Shown here: piece after piece, positions 14,627 to 22,562 of the stretch
Layout of the letters: every line of letters begins with the position of its first letter
Numbering within the stretch: position 1 is the first letter of the stretch
Assembly (NCBI GenBank): GCA_000434775.1
Contig: FR895490.1
Span: forward strand, 64,340-93,061
DNA: 28,722 bases
Direction: 5' to 3'
Source: Eggerthella sp. CAG:368
Lineage (GTDB): Bacteria > Actinomycetota > Coriobacteriia > Coriobacteriales > Eggerthellaceae
Made by a program: the position numbers and the translations under genes
The notes under the pieces: generated by a model
Databases searched by the model: none
Seen by the model: the letters and a program-made list of their open reading frames with translations, nothing else
Told to the model about the DNA's origin: nothing

Positions 14627-17512
14627 ATGGCTCAAGATTCCATCGTTATCAAGGGCGCTAGAGAGCATAATCTCAAAAACGTTGACATCAGTATTCCGCG
14701 AGACAAGTTGGTCGTAATTACGGGTCTTTCCGGTTCAGGGAAAAGCTCTTTGGCTTTTGACACGATCTATGCAGAAGGTCAGCGCAGATATGTAGAGAGT
14801 CTTTCTAGTTACGCGCGCCAATTTCTTGGTCAGATGAGCAAGCCTGATCTCGATTCGATCGATGGTCTGTCTCCTGCGGTATCAATTGACCAGAAAACCA
14901 CCAGTAAAAATCCCCGTTCGACGGTAGGTACAGTTACAGAAATATATGACTATCTCCGTCTTTTGTTTGCTCGAGTAGGTATTCCCCATTGCCCAGAATG
15001 TGGTCGAGAAATCAAAGCGCAAACCACCGATCAGGTAACAGATGAAATCTTATCGCTTGGAGAAGGGAAAAAAGCCCTCATTATGGCACCTGTTGTTACG
15101 GGAAGGAAGGGTGAGTTCACTAAGCTTTTTCAAGATTTGCAAAAAGAAGGATTTTCTCGTGTTCGTATCGATGGTGAAGTGCAAAAACTCACCAATGAAC
15201 CCATTGTTCTTAATAAAAAAATCAAGCACTTCATTGAAGTTGTGGTTGATCGTGTTGTTTTAAAAAAGGAGGCCTCAACCCGTGTCGCTGAGGCGGTTGA
15301 GATAGCAACAAAGCTTGCCGAAGGTCGTGTTTTGGTAAAGCTTGTACAAAAGAATCCAGATCTTGAAGAAACGGTCAGAACTTCATCGGGAGCAACGGGT
15401 GGTTTGGCTGATGGAGAATTCGTTTTTTCGCTCGCTCTCGCATGTCCCGAGCACGGTAACTCTATGGATGAATTGCAACCGCGTGACTTTTCTTTTAATG
15501 CTCCGTATGGAGCATGTCCTGATTGTTTAGGAATTGGTAGTCGAGAAGAGGTTGATCCGAGTCTGGTTGTTCCTGACAAGTCCCTTTCGTTAAATGAAGG
15601 TGCTATCGCTCCCTTTAAAACGGGTAATTATTATCCGCAGGTCATGAGAGCAGTTCTCGACCATTTTGGCGTGAATGCCGACACTCCTTTTGAAGATATT
15701 CCCAACAATGTTCAAAAAGCACTGCTCTATGGTGTTCCTAACGAGAAAATTCGCGTCGATTATCTTACGGTTGACGGACGGGAAACCTATTGGTTCATTG
15801 AATGGGAAGGCGTTTGCGCTGCGGTTATGCATCGCTATAAGGAGGCATCTTCTGATCGTCAACGACAAAAATACGAACAATATTTTGCCATCATTCCCTG
15901 TGCAACGTGTGGCGGAAAACGTTTGAATCCTCGTATTCTTGCTGTAACGGTGGGAGATAAAAATATTCACGAAGTTTGTGAGATGAGCGCAAAAGATTCC
16001 TATCACTTTTTTGAAACGCTTTCGTTTGGTGAAACTGAACAATTCATCGCAAAACCTATTGTTAAAGAAATTCAAACTCGTTTGAAATTTTTGGTTGATG
16101 TGGGTCTTGATTACCTAACGCTCGAACGTGCTACCGCAACGCTTTCTGGTGGAGAAGCGCAACGCATTCGTTTAGCTACCCAGATTGGTGCAGGCTTGAT
16201 GGGCGTGCTCTATATTCTTGATGAGCCTTCCATTGGTCTTCATCAGCGTGACAATGAGCGTCTTATTGCAACGCTTGAACACCTGCGTGATTTAGGGAAT
16301 ACCGTAGTGGTTGTTGAGCACGATGAAGATACTATTCGCAGTGCAGATTATGTTGTTGATATGGGGCCTGGTGCAGGTGAGCTGGGTGGCGAAGTGGTAG
16401 CAGCTGGTACGCCAAAGCAAATAATGAAGGCCAAGCGTTCGCTTACTGCTCAGTATCTTTCAGGTGCAAAAAAGATATCCGTGCCCTCTTCTCGCCGCCA
16501 TCCTGATAGAGGCAACATTGTGCTTAAAGGAGCCCGTGAAAACAACCTAAAAAATGTCTCTATCTCAATTCCTTTAGGCACGTTTACGCTTATTACGGGT
16601 GTTTCGGGTTCAGGAAAGAGCTCTTTGATTACCGACACTCTTGCACCTGCGCTTGCTAACAGAGTAAATCATGCTCATCGAAAGGTGGGCGAATATAAGA
16701 AGCTTATGGGTGCTGAGCTTATTGACAAGGTAATCAATATCGATCAGAGCCCTATCGGTAGAACCCCCCGTTCAAATCCCGCTACCTATATTGGGTTATG
16801 GGATGATATTCGCGCTCTGTTTGCGTCAACCCCTGAAAGTAAAGCACGCGGATATGCGCCAGGACGTTTTTCGTTTAATGTTGCGGGCGGTCGCTGTGAG
16901 GCATGTAAGGGTGATGGTCAAAAAAAGATCGAAATGCATTTCTTACCTGATATTTATGTTGACTGCGAAGTGTGCGAAGGTAAACGTTACAATCGCGAGA
17001 CCTTGCAGGTTCTTTATAAGGGCAAGAATGTTTACGACGTGCTTGAGATGACCGTTGATGAGGCTCTGGCGTTCTTCTCCAAAATACCTTCGCTCAAACG
17101 AAAGCTAGAAACACTGCACGATGTAGGACTTGGCTACATTCGTTTAGGGCAGCCAGCTACGACGCTTTCGGGCGGTGAGGCTCAGCGCGTAAAGCTTGCG
17201 AGTGAATTACAGAAGCGACAAACAGGAAAAACTTTCTATATTCTCGATGAACCTACCACCGGTCTTCATTTTGATGACGTGCGTCAGCTTTTGGAAGTGT
17301 TGCAGCGTTTGGTTGATGCGGGAAATACCGTTTTGGTTATCGAACATAATCTTGATGTTATTAAATCAGCTGACTATATCATCGATTTAGGCCCCGAAGG
17401 GGGAAGCCGTGGTGGAACTATTGTTGCTGCGGGTACTCCCGAAGAAATTGCAGAAGTATCCAAAAGTCACACGGGTCGGTTCTTAAAACGACTCCTGAAT
17501 TCCGCCTCATAA
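14627..17512 (+). CDS. uvrA: Excinuclease ABC subunit A
   Basis: This is the damage-recognition ATPase of nucleotide excision repair; a UvrA dimer loads UvrB on distorted DNA. The 961-aa product has two ABC modules: Walker A GLSGSGKSS (33-41) and, in the second half, GVSGSGKSS. Signature motifs are TLSGGEAQRIRLATQ and TLSGGEAQRVKLASELQ, with Walker B regions ILDEPSIGLHQRD and ILDEPTTGLHFDD. Zinc sites show as CPECGREI, CATCGGKRL and CEACKGDGQKKIEMHFLPD...CEVCEGKRY. The ATG at 14627 is chosen because AGGAG (14615-14619) lies 7 nt before it; ATG 14612 itself overlaps that site. It stands alone between xer and a 270-bp gap, without uvrB beside it. Confidence 0.96.
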   Translation: MAQDSIVIKGAREHNLKNVDISIPRDKLVVITGLSGSGKSSLAFDTIYAEGQRRYVESLSSYARQFLGQMSKPDLDSIDGLSPAVSIDQKTTSKNPRSTVGTVTEIYDYLRLLFARVGIPHCPECGREIKAQTTDQVTDEILSLGEGKKALIMAPVVTGRKGEFTKLFQDLQKEGFSRVRIDGEVQKLTNEPIVLNKKIKHFIEVVVDRVVLKKEASTRVAEAVEIATKLAEGRVLVKLVQKNPDLEETVRTSSGATGGLADGEFVFSLALACPEHGNSMDELQPRDFSFNAPYGACPDCLGIGSREEVDPSLVVPDKSLSLNEGAIAPFKTGNYYPQVMRAVLDHFGVNADTPFEDIPNNVQKALLYGVPNEKIRVDYLTVDGRETYWFIEWEGVCAAVMHRYKEASSDRQRQKYEQYFAIIPCATCGGKRLNPRILAVTVGDKNIHEVCEMSAKDSYHFFETLSFGETEQFIAKPIVKEIQTRLKFLVDVGLDYLTLERATATLSGGEAQRIRLATQIGAGLMGVLYILDEPSIGLHQRDNERLIATLEHLRDLGNTVVVVEHDEDTIRSADYVVDMGPGAGELGGEVVAAGTPKQIMKAKRSLTAQYLSGAKKISVPSSRRHPDRGNIVLKGARENNLKNVSISIPLGTFTLITGVSGSGKSSLITDTLAPALANRVNHAHRKVGEYKKLMGAELIDKVINIDQSPIGRTPRSNPATYIGLWDDIRALFASTPESKARGYAPGRFSFNVAGGRCEACKGDGQKKIEMHFLPDIYVDCEVCEGKRYNRETLQVLYKGKNVYDVLEMTVDEALAFFSKIPSLKRKLETLHDVGLGYIRLGQPATTLSGGEAQRVKLASELQKRQTGKTFYILDEPTTGLHFDDVRQLLEVLQRLVDAGNTVLVIEHNLDVIKSADYIIDLGPEGGSRGGTIVAAGTPEEIAEVSKSHTGRFLKRLLNSAS

Positions 17513-17572
17513 TGCCTTGAGTATTTACTGTAACTATCTCAGTGGTCGTTGTTGCGTTTTGGGTGGTTTTTG

Positions 17573-17638
17573 ATGCGTGACCGAGACATCTTAGCGGGTG
17601 AGTGTGGTGTTTTTGGTATGATTCAGCCTTTTTTATAG
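17573..17638 (+). pseudogene. Probable remnant of the purF start (amidophosphoribosyltransferase)
   Basis: An ATG at 17573 opens a 21-codon frame that ends at TAG 17636-17638. Its middle reads LAGECGVFGM. ECGVFG is the signature around the N-terminal catalytic cysteine of PurF, the class II glutamine amidotransferase that begins purine synthesis. The residues that should follow (a glycine/leucine-rich stretch leading to ALQHRGQE) are absent in all three frames downstream, so it can only be a fragment. There is no good Shine-Dalgarno. The match is short; chance cannot be excluded. The rest of 17513-17782 holds only a 7-bp inverted repeat, GTAAAAG (17652-17658) with CTTTTAC (17691-17697), and the -10 element of the next gene. 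Confidence 0.4.
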
Positions 17639-17768
17639 GAATAGCCAAAGGGTAAAAGAGATCTTCTGGATTCAATCCTGCTTTATAAGGCTTTTACTTC
17701 CAGAGATGCTAATCTGAAAAGAATGCACCTCTAGCAAAAACGTTATCAAGTATGATCTTTTTCTGATC

Positions 17769-17774
17769 TAGAAT
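17769..17774 (+). promoter_or_regulatory. Candidate -10 element, leaderless arrangement
   Basis: TAGAAT (5/6 of TATAAT) ends 8 nt before the ATG at 17783, and no Shine-Dalgarno is present. Transcription would start at or within a base of the start codon. No convincing -35 is seen. Inference only. Confidence 0.45.
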
Positions 17775-17782
17775 GCGTAGTT

Positions 17783-18736
17783 ATGAAACGATTATCCCGA
17801 GAAAAACTAGCGCTCTTGTTTTTTATTTTCCTCACCCTTTTTGGATTAGGGATTTCGTTGTTTTATATGTCGTCTTTAAGTAAACCTCTCAATGTTGCCG
17901 CAAGTAATATCGATGATGCAGCAGGTAATTTGGAAGACTACACGGCTATTGTGTATGAAGGGTTAGCTGAGGAACAGAAAAACGATACCCAAACTCTTCC
18001 AAACTATGAATCTTCAACGTCATTAAATCAGCGTTCTCAGGCAGTTGACAGTGGTTCTTCCGATGAACTTACTGCCTCTGAGGCACTTCCTGATCAGAAT
18101 GAAAACGAAGAGGAAAAAGAGGTTGTAACTGTTAGAAGTGTGAAGAAAAGCTACGTTGAAAAGGGAGCTTCAGTCTTTGAGATCAATGTGGCTAATCCTA
18201 GTGAATACGACACGCGTTCAGTAGTTCGAGCAGGAAAGTATACCTTCGGTATTCTTTCGGTTGATAATCAAACCGCCGCTAGTGCTTCTGAACTCGAAGC
18301 ATACATTCAAAAGCGCGTCAAAGAATATGAAGCCATAAAGATTGATTTTGTGATTCTTGTTGTAAGTGATCTTGATCTTTTGATGACTGAGGATACAACG
18401 ACCTCTTCTGCGGAAAAGACATCAAAAGAGAACTCCGAGGGCATTGCAGAAGAAAAGCAGAAAGCTTCTTCGTCGGTTGATTTGGAAAACGCCAATGCCT
18501 CTGATGCTTCTGCCTCTGACGGCGAAAAGAAAAAAGAAACAAAAGAAACCGCAAAAAAAAAGAAACAAATTGCTCTCAAAGGTGTGGACATTGTAATTTC
18601 GACACAAGATGAAGGGCTTAATTCGGGTGGAGTTTTGGTCGATGGGATCTTCTATGACGATGTGCCCTTAAAAAAAGAAGTGGGAACCATCCTTGTTTCT
18701 CCGAGTAAAGTTATCAGCGCAAAAGATGTTAAATAG
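17783..18736 (+). CDS. Membrane-anchored protein of unknown function with divergent phosphoesterase-like domain
   Basis: I do not recognise this 317-aa protein by name. Residues 1-8 are basic, about 9-29 form one hydrophobic membrane anchor, and the rest should lie outside the cell. After an acidic linker (about 65-115) come segments spaced like strands of a 5'-nucleotidase/calcineurin-type phosphoesterase: GASVFEINVANP, AGKYTFGILSV, IDFVILVVSD, GVDIVIST and GGVLVDGIFYDDV. The metal-binding His/Asp/Asn residues expected in those places are not there. A serine-, glutamate- and lysine-rich insert (about 203-265, ending in KKKETKETAKKKKQ) splits the last two strands. The fold idea is inference; an enzymatically inactive sensor or envelope protein is possible. 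Confidence 0.7.
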   Translation: MKRLSREKLALLFFIFLTLFGLGISLFYMSSLSKPLNVAASNIDDAAGNLEDYTAIVYEGLAEEQKNDTQTLPNYESSTSLNQRSQAVDSGSSDELTASEALPDQNENEEEKEVVTVRSVKKSYVEKGASVFEINVANPSEYDTRSVVRAGKYTFGILSVDNQTAASASELEAYIQKRVKEYEAIKIDFVILVVSDLDLLMTEDTTTSSAEKTSKENSEGIAEEKQKASSSVDLENANASDASASDGEKKKETKETAKKKKQIALKGVDIVISTQDEGLNSGGVLVDGIFYDDVPLKKEVGTILVSPSKVISAKDVK

Positions 18737-18742
18737 GCCATT

Positions 18743-18765
18743 AAGCATCAAGCTTATGCTTTTCT
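18743..18765 (+). terminator. Weak intrinsic terminator candidate
   Basis: AAGCAT (18743-18748) pairs with ATGCTT (18756-18761) around a 7-nt loop and runs into TTTTCT. The stem is short and AT-rich. It lies 7 bp after the stop of the anchored protein and would separate it from the tRNA gene. Confidence 0.4.
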
Positions 18766-18846
18766 AACTTTATGCCTTACAATATCAGTCCTATTTGTTA
18801 TTATTACGAGGTTGTTGTCTTCAGATGGCAATGCCGAAATAAACGT

Positions 18847-18932
18847 GCGGGTGTGGCGGAATTGGCAGACGCGCCAGGTTTAGGTTCTGGTGGGTAACCC
18901 CCGTGAAGGTTCAAGTCCTTTCACCCGCACCA
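18847..18932 (+). tRNA. tRNA-Leu (anticodon UAG)
   Basis: This is a complete 86-nt class II tRNA with CCA encoded. The acceptor stem GCGGGTG (18847-18853) pairs with CACCCGC (18922-18928), the discriminator base is A18929 and CCA is 18930-18932. The anticodon stem CCAGG/TCTGG holds a 7-nt loop with TAG at 18881-18883, reading CUA and probably other CUN leucine codons. A long variable arm (GGG TAA CCC) and the T-loop TTCAAGT are as expected for leucine. A TACAAT at 18778-18783 may be its -10 element. No terminator separates it from tig, 40 bp downstream. Confidence 0.97.
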
Positions 18933-18972
18933 TTTTCTCGGTTGTAATGTGTACCCAAGAAGGAGTTAATTC

Positions 18973-20385
18973 GTGAACACCAAAGTAGAGGCTCTCGAGG
19001 ATAATCAGGTTAAGATTTTCTTTGAAATCGAAGCTCAAGATGTTGATGCACGCATCAAACGTACGTACAAGGAATTTGCAAAGAAATATAAGTTCCCCGG
19101 TTTCCGTCCTGGAAAAGCCCCTCGTCCTATTATTGATAACATGATGGGTGCAGATGCCGTTCGTGCTACCGTAACGGAAGATTTGGTAAACGACGTTTAT
19201 CCTAAGGCTCTTGACGAGAACAATCTCGTTCCTTTGTTTAAGGCTGAAAACGAATTCGAAACCGATATGGTTGAAGAAGGTAAACCCTTCAAATTTACTT
19301 CTACTATCCAGGTAAAGCCTGAATATGAACTTTCAAGTTACGAGCCTGTTGAGGTTGAAATTCCTTCTGTTGAGCCTACGGAAGAGGAAATCAATCAGCA
19401 GATTGAAGAGCTTCGCAACTATTATCACGACTTCAAAGATGCTCCTGCAAATACTAAAGTTAAAAAGGATGAATTCGTTGAATTCACTATGAAGGTTACT
19501 GATTCGAAGGGCGAAGAAGTACCTACTATGTCCGCTGAAAAGCGCTTATATCAGCTCGGCGTTAATTTGTTCCCTAAGGCTTTTGATGCTGAACTTATCG
19601 GCCTTAAGAAGGGTGAGTCTAAGAGCTTTGACGTTGACTTTACCGATGATGATTCCATGATGGCTATGACCATGGAAGAAAAAGGCGTTTACCACTTTGA
19701 TGTAACCATTGACGTTATCAAGAAGAAGATTCTTCCTGAAATTACTGACGAATGGGTAAAGCTTACCTTCGGTTTTGAGAACATTGCTGATATGCGCGAG
19801 AAGATTTCCGAGAGCATTCGCGAGCAGAAGAACGAATCCGCTCCTCGCCGCAAAGAGAACGAATGTCTCTATGCTATTTCTCAGCGTATTACCGATGATG
19901 TTCCTGAGGGAATGTGCGAGATTGAAGAAGCAAACCTTCTCCAGTCTTTCTATGGCCAGCTCAACAAAGCAAATATGACCTTCGATCAGTATCTTGACAC
20001 CATGGGTATTGATTCTGAACAGTTCAAAGAAGATATGAAGAAGCAGGCTAAAGATCTCGTAAAGCAGGATCTTGCACTTGACGCATGGGCTCGCCACTTC
20101 AATATCGAAGCAACTGACGAAGAAATTACTGCTGAGTTTGAAAAAGCTAACGTTGATGATCCAGCAGCCGTTGAAGCGGAATGGCGCGAGAGCGGTCGCA
20201 TTCCTATGATTCGTGAGGGCGTTCTTCGTACCAAGGCAATGTTTGAGATTGTTGATGGCGCTAAGGTGACCGAAAAAGCTCCTGAAGAAGCCGAAAAAGA
20301 AGAAAAAAAACCAGCTAAAAAAGCTGCAAAGAAATCAACCAAGAAGGCTGAAAAGAAAGACGAAGCAGAGGCTAGTGCCGAGTAA
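18973..20385 (+). CDS. tig: Trigger factor (ribosome-bound chaperone, peptidyl-prolyl isomerase)
   Basis: This chaperone sits at the ribosomal exit tunnel and holds nascent chains. In the 470-aa product the N-terminal ribosome-docking domain carries FPGFRPGKAPR with the signature loop at residues 43-50. The central FKBP-like domain runs over about 155-245 (KKDEFVEFTMKV, YQLGVNLFPKAFDAELIGLKKGE), and the helical C-terminal substrate-binding domain continues to about 430. The last 35 or so residues are a Lys/Ala/Glu-rich low-complexity tail. The start is GTG 18973 with AAGGAG well placed. It precedes clpP and clpX, the classic tig-clpP-clpX order coupling folding and degradation. Confidence 0.96.
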   Translation: MNTKVEALEDNQVKIFFEIEAQDVDARIKRTYKEFAKKYKFPGFRPGKAPRPIIDNMMGADAVRATVTEDLVNDVYPKALDENNLVPLFKAENEFETDMVEEGKPFKFTSTIQVKPEYELSSYEPVEVEIPSVEPTEEEINQQIEELRNYYHDFKDAPANTKVKKDEFVEFTMKVTDSKGEEVPTMSAEKRLYQLGVNLFPKAFDAELIGLKKGESKSFDVDFTDDDSMMAMTMEEKGVYHFDVTIDVIKKKILPEITDEWVKLTFGFENIADMREKISESIREQKNESAPRRKENECLYAISQRITDDVPEGMCEIEEANLLQSFYGQLNKANMTFDQYLDTMGIDSEQFKEDMKKQAKDLVKQDLALDAWARHFNIEATDEEITAEFEKANVDDPAAVEAEWRESGRIPMIREGVLRTKAMFEIVDGAKVTEKAPEEAEKEEKKPAKKAAKKSTKKAEKKDEAEASAE

Positions 20386-20426
20386 GCTTTCTGATGATTT
20401 AGCAGTGTCTGAAGTGAGGTAATTGC

Positions 20427-21047
20427 ATGTCTTACAATACAAAATCAGCACTCATTCCTTACGTTATTGAGCAGTCTCCTCGTGGAGAGCGTAGCTATGA
20501 TATCTATTCTCGTTTGCTCAATGATCGTATTGTTTTTCTGGGTGAAGCAATTGATGACGCAGTGGCTAACACTGTTGTTGCCCAGTTGCTCCATCTTGAA
20601 TCTGCTGATCCTGATAAAGATATTTCGCTTTATATCAACTCCCCAGGGGGTTCAGTAAGTGCAGGTCTCGCAATTTATGACACCATGAATTACATTCGTT
20701 GTGATGTTTCTACTATCTGCATGGGAATGGCTGCCTCGATGGCTTCTGTTCTCATGGCAGCCGGTGCTCCTGGTAAGCGTTTTATTTTGCCAAATGCTCA
20801 GATTATGATTCACCAGCCTATGGGTGGTTCTGGCGAACGTACGCAGCAGACTGATTTTGAAATCATTGCAAAAGAGATGCGTAAAACTCGTGATCGTCTT
20901 GAGGGTATCCTTGCAAAGCACACAGGCCAGACTATCGAGAAGGTTCATGCTGATTCCGAACGTGATAACTGGATGTCTGCTGAAGAGGCTCTTGCTTATG
21001 GCTTGGCTGACAAAGTGGTTGCCTCTCGCCTGGCTTCTGACGAATAG
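20427..21047 (+). CDS. clpP: ATP-dependent Clp protease proteolytic subunit
   Basis: This serine peptidase forms the double-heptamer chamber that degrades proteins delivered by ClpX or ClpC. In the 206-aa product the catalytic triad is Ser104 (GMAASMAS), His129 (IMIHQPMGG) and Asp180 (SERDNWMSAEEAL). The oxyanion region INSPGGSVSAGLAIYD is intact. Some actinobacteria carry two adjacent clpP genes; only one is present here, and whether another exists elsewhere cannot be seen. The GAGGT Shine-Dalgarno lies in the 41-bp gap after tig. clpX starts 11 bp downstream, so the protease and its unfoldase are surely co-expressed. Confidence 0.97.
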   Translation: MSYNTKSALIPYVIEQSPRGERSYDIYSRLLNDRIVFLGEAIDDAVANTVVAQLLHLESADPDKDISLYINSPGGSVSAGLAIYDTMNYIRCDVSTICMGMAASMASVLMAAGAPGKRFILPNAQIMIHQPMGGSGERTQQTDFEIIAKEMRKTRDRLEGILAKHTGQTIEKVHADSERDNWMSAEEALAYGLADKVVASRLASDE

Positions 21048-21058
21048 GCGAAACAAAT

Positions 21059-22429
21059 ATGGTAGATCAACCTGTTGATGGTTCTCATCCTATTCATTGT
21101 GCCTTTTGTGGACAGACGCCTGATCATGTTAATGCTATGATCTCCGGTCCAAATGGCATCTATATTTGTGACGAGTGTATTTCGGTTTGTGCGGAAGCTA
21201 TGATCACTGATCTTAGCTTTCGTGGGTTGGAATCAGATGCTCTCAATTCAATTATTAAATCTCATGAAGAAATGTTTGCTCCTGGAAATTCCCAGGAGCC
21301 TTCTTCTGATCTTCCTTTGCAAAACCTTCCTACGCCCCGCGAGCTCTATAACCAACTTTCTGAGCATGTTGTGGGGCAGGAAAATGCTAAGCGTGCATTA
21401 GCGGTTGCGGTTTACAACCACTACAAGCGCATTAGTCTTGGTGAATCTGCCCGAAATGATGTCGAAATTGCAAAGAGCAACATTTTGCTTTTAGGTCCTA
21501 CGGGCTCAGGCAAAACACTTCTGGCTCAAACACTTGCGCGTACTTTGCAAGTTCCTTTTGCAATTGCTGATGCTACCACGCTTACGGAAGCGGGCTATGT
21601 TGGTGAAGATGTAGAAAACATTCTTCTTAAGCTTATTACTGCGGCCGATTTTGATATTGAGCGTGCTGAAATTGGCATTATCTACATCGATGAAATTGAC
21701 AAGATTGCGCGTAAGGCGGAAAACCTTTCTATTACGCGCGACGTTTCGGGTGAAGGTGTTCAGCAGGCTTTGCTTAAAATTGTTGAGGGCACTGAAGCTT
21801 CTGTTCCTCCCCAGGGTGGGCGCAAACATCCCCAGCAGGAACTTATTCATATCGATACCACCAATATTCTTTTTATTCTTGGTGGTGCCTTTGTTGGATT
21901 GCCTGATATTATTGCCGAGCGTGTGGGTAAAACGAGCATTGGTTTTGGTTCTGAAATGCCTCAGTCTAAGCGTGCGGCAGACGCGGAATTGCTTGAGAAA
22001 GTCCTTCCTGAAGACCTCCATAAATTCGGCATGATACCTGAATTTGTTGGACGTATTCCTGTTGTTACTTCGCTCAAAGAACTCTCTAAGGAAGATTTGG
22101 TTCGTGTCCTCACCGAGCCTAAAAATGCCTTGGTTAAGCAGTATTCTCTTATGTTTGAATATGAAGATTCAGAGCTTGTGTTTGAGCCAGAAGCGCTCGA
22201 GGCTATTGCCGAACAGGCAATAGAGCATCAAACAGGCGCTCGCGGTTTGCGCAGCATTTGTGAGGCAGCTCTTATGGATGTTATGTATGAGCTTCCTGAC
22301 CACGAGGGAAGAACCAAGGTGGTTATTAAACGAAGCGATATTGAAGGTTCCACTAAGCCTGAGATTATTCAAGTCGAAGTTGAGCCAAGCAAGAAACGCA
22401 AGAAGCCTGCCAAAGAGAACGTCGAATAA
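21059..22429 (+). CDS. clpX: ATP-dependent Clp protease ATP-binding subunit ClpX
   Basis: This hexameric AAA+ unfoldase feeds substrates to ClpP. The 456-aa product has an N-terminal zinc-binding domain with Cys14, Cys17, Cys37 and Cys40. The AAA+ module follows: Walker A GPTGSGKT, pore loop GYVGEDVEN, Walker B IIYIDEIDKIA, the arginine-finger region RDVSGEGVQQALLKIVEG and PPQGGRKHPQQE (RKH loop). GLPDIIAERVGKTSIGFG continues the fold, with sensor-2 GARGLRSICE near the C terminus. A lysine-rich tail ends the protein. The Shine-Dalgarno (AGGCG) is weak, so translation probably depends on coupling to clpP. A strong terminator follows within 12 bp. Confidence 0.97.
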   Translation: MVDQPVDGSHPIHCAFCGQTPDHVNAMISGPNGIYICDECISVCAEAMITDLSFRGLESDALNSIIKSHEEMFAPGNSQEPSSDLPLQNLPTPRELYNQLSEHVVGQENAKRALAVAVYNHYKRISLGESARNDVEIAKSNILLLGPTGSGKTLLAQTLARTLQVPFAIADATTLTEAGYVGEDVENILLKLITAADFDIERAEIGIIYIDEIDKIARKAENLSITRDVSGEGVQQALLKIVEGTEASVPPQGGRKHPQQELIHIDTTNILFILGGAFVGLPDIIAERVGKTSIGFGSEMPQSKRAADAELLEKVLPEDLHKFGMIPEFVGRIPVVTSLKELSKEDLVRVLTEPKNALVKQYSLMFEYEDSELVFEPEALEAIAEQAIEHQTGARGLRSICEAALMDVMYELPDHEGRTKVVIKRSDIEGSTKPEIIQVEVEPSKKRKKPAKENVE

Positions 22430-22440
22430 CCTTAATTGAT

Positions 22441-22466
22441 AAAGTGCCCGCGTTCGGGCACTTTTT
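22441..22466 (+). terminator. Intrinsic terminator of the tig-clpP-clpX operon
   Basis: The 10-bp stem AAAGTGCCCG (22441-22450) pairs with CGGGCACTTT (22455-22464) around loop CGTT and continues into TTTTT. It begins 12 bp after the clpX stop. Confidence 0.93.
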
Positions 22467-22562
22467 AATGGAGTACAATATCGGATACTCATATCGGAAT
22501 GGGTTGCTTGTTCCGGTAGTTGTATGACACTCATACCGTTGCCTTTAAGAAAGGAAACAGCA

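Noticed and set aside
15130..15579. Long antisense reading frame inside uvrA (149 codons), and similar ones at 5881-6291 and 19546-20097
   Set aside because: They lie opposite well-conserved genes, have no recognisable motif or ribosome site, and arise from codon bias of the sense strand.
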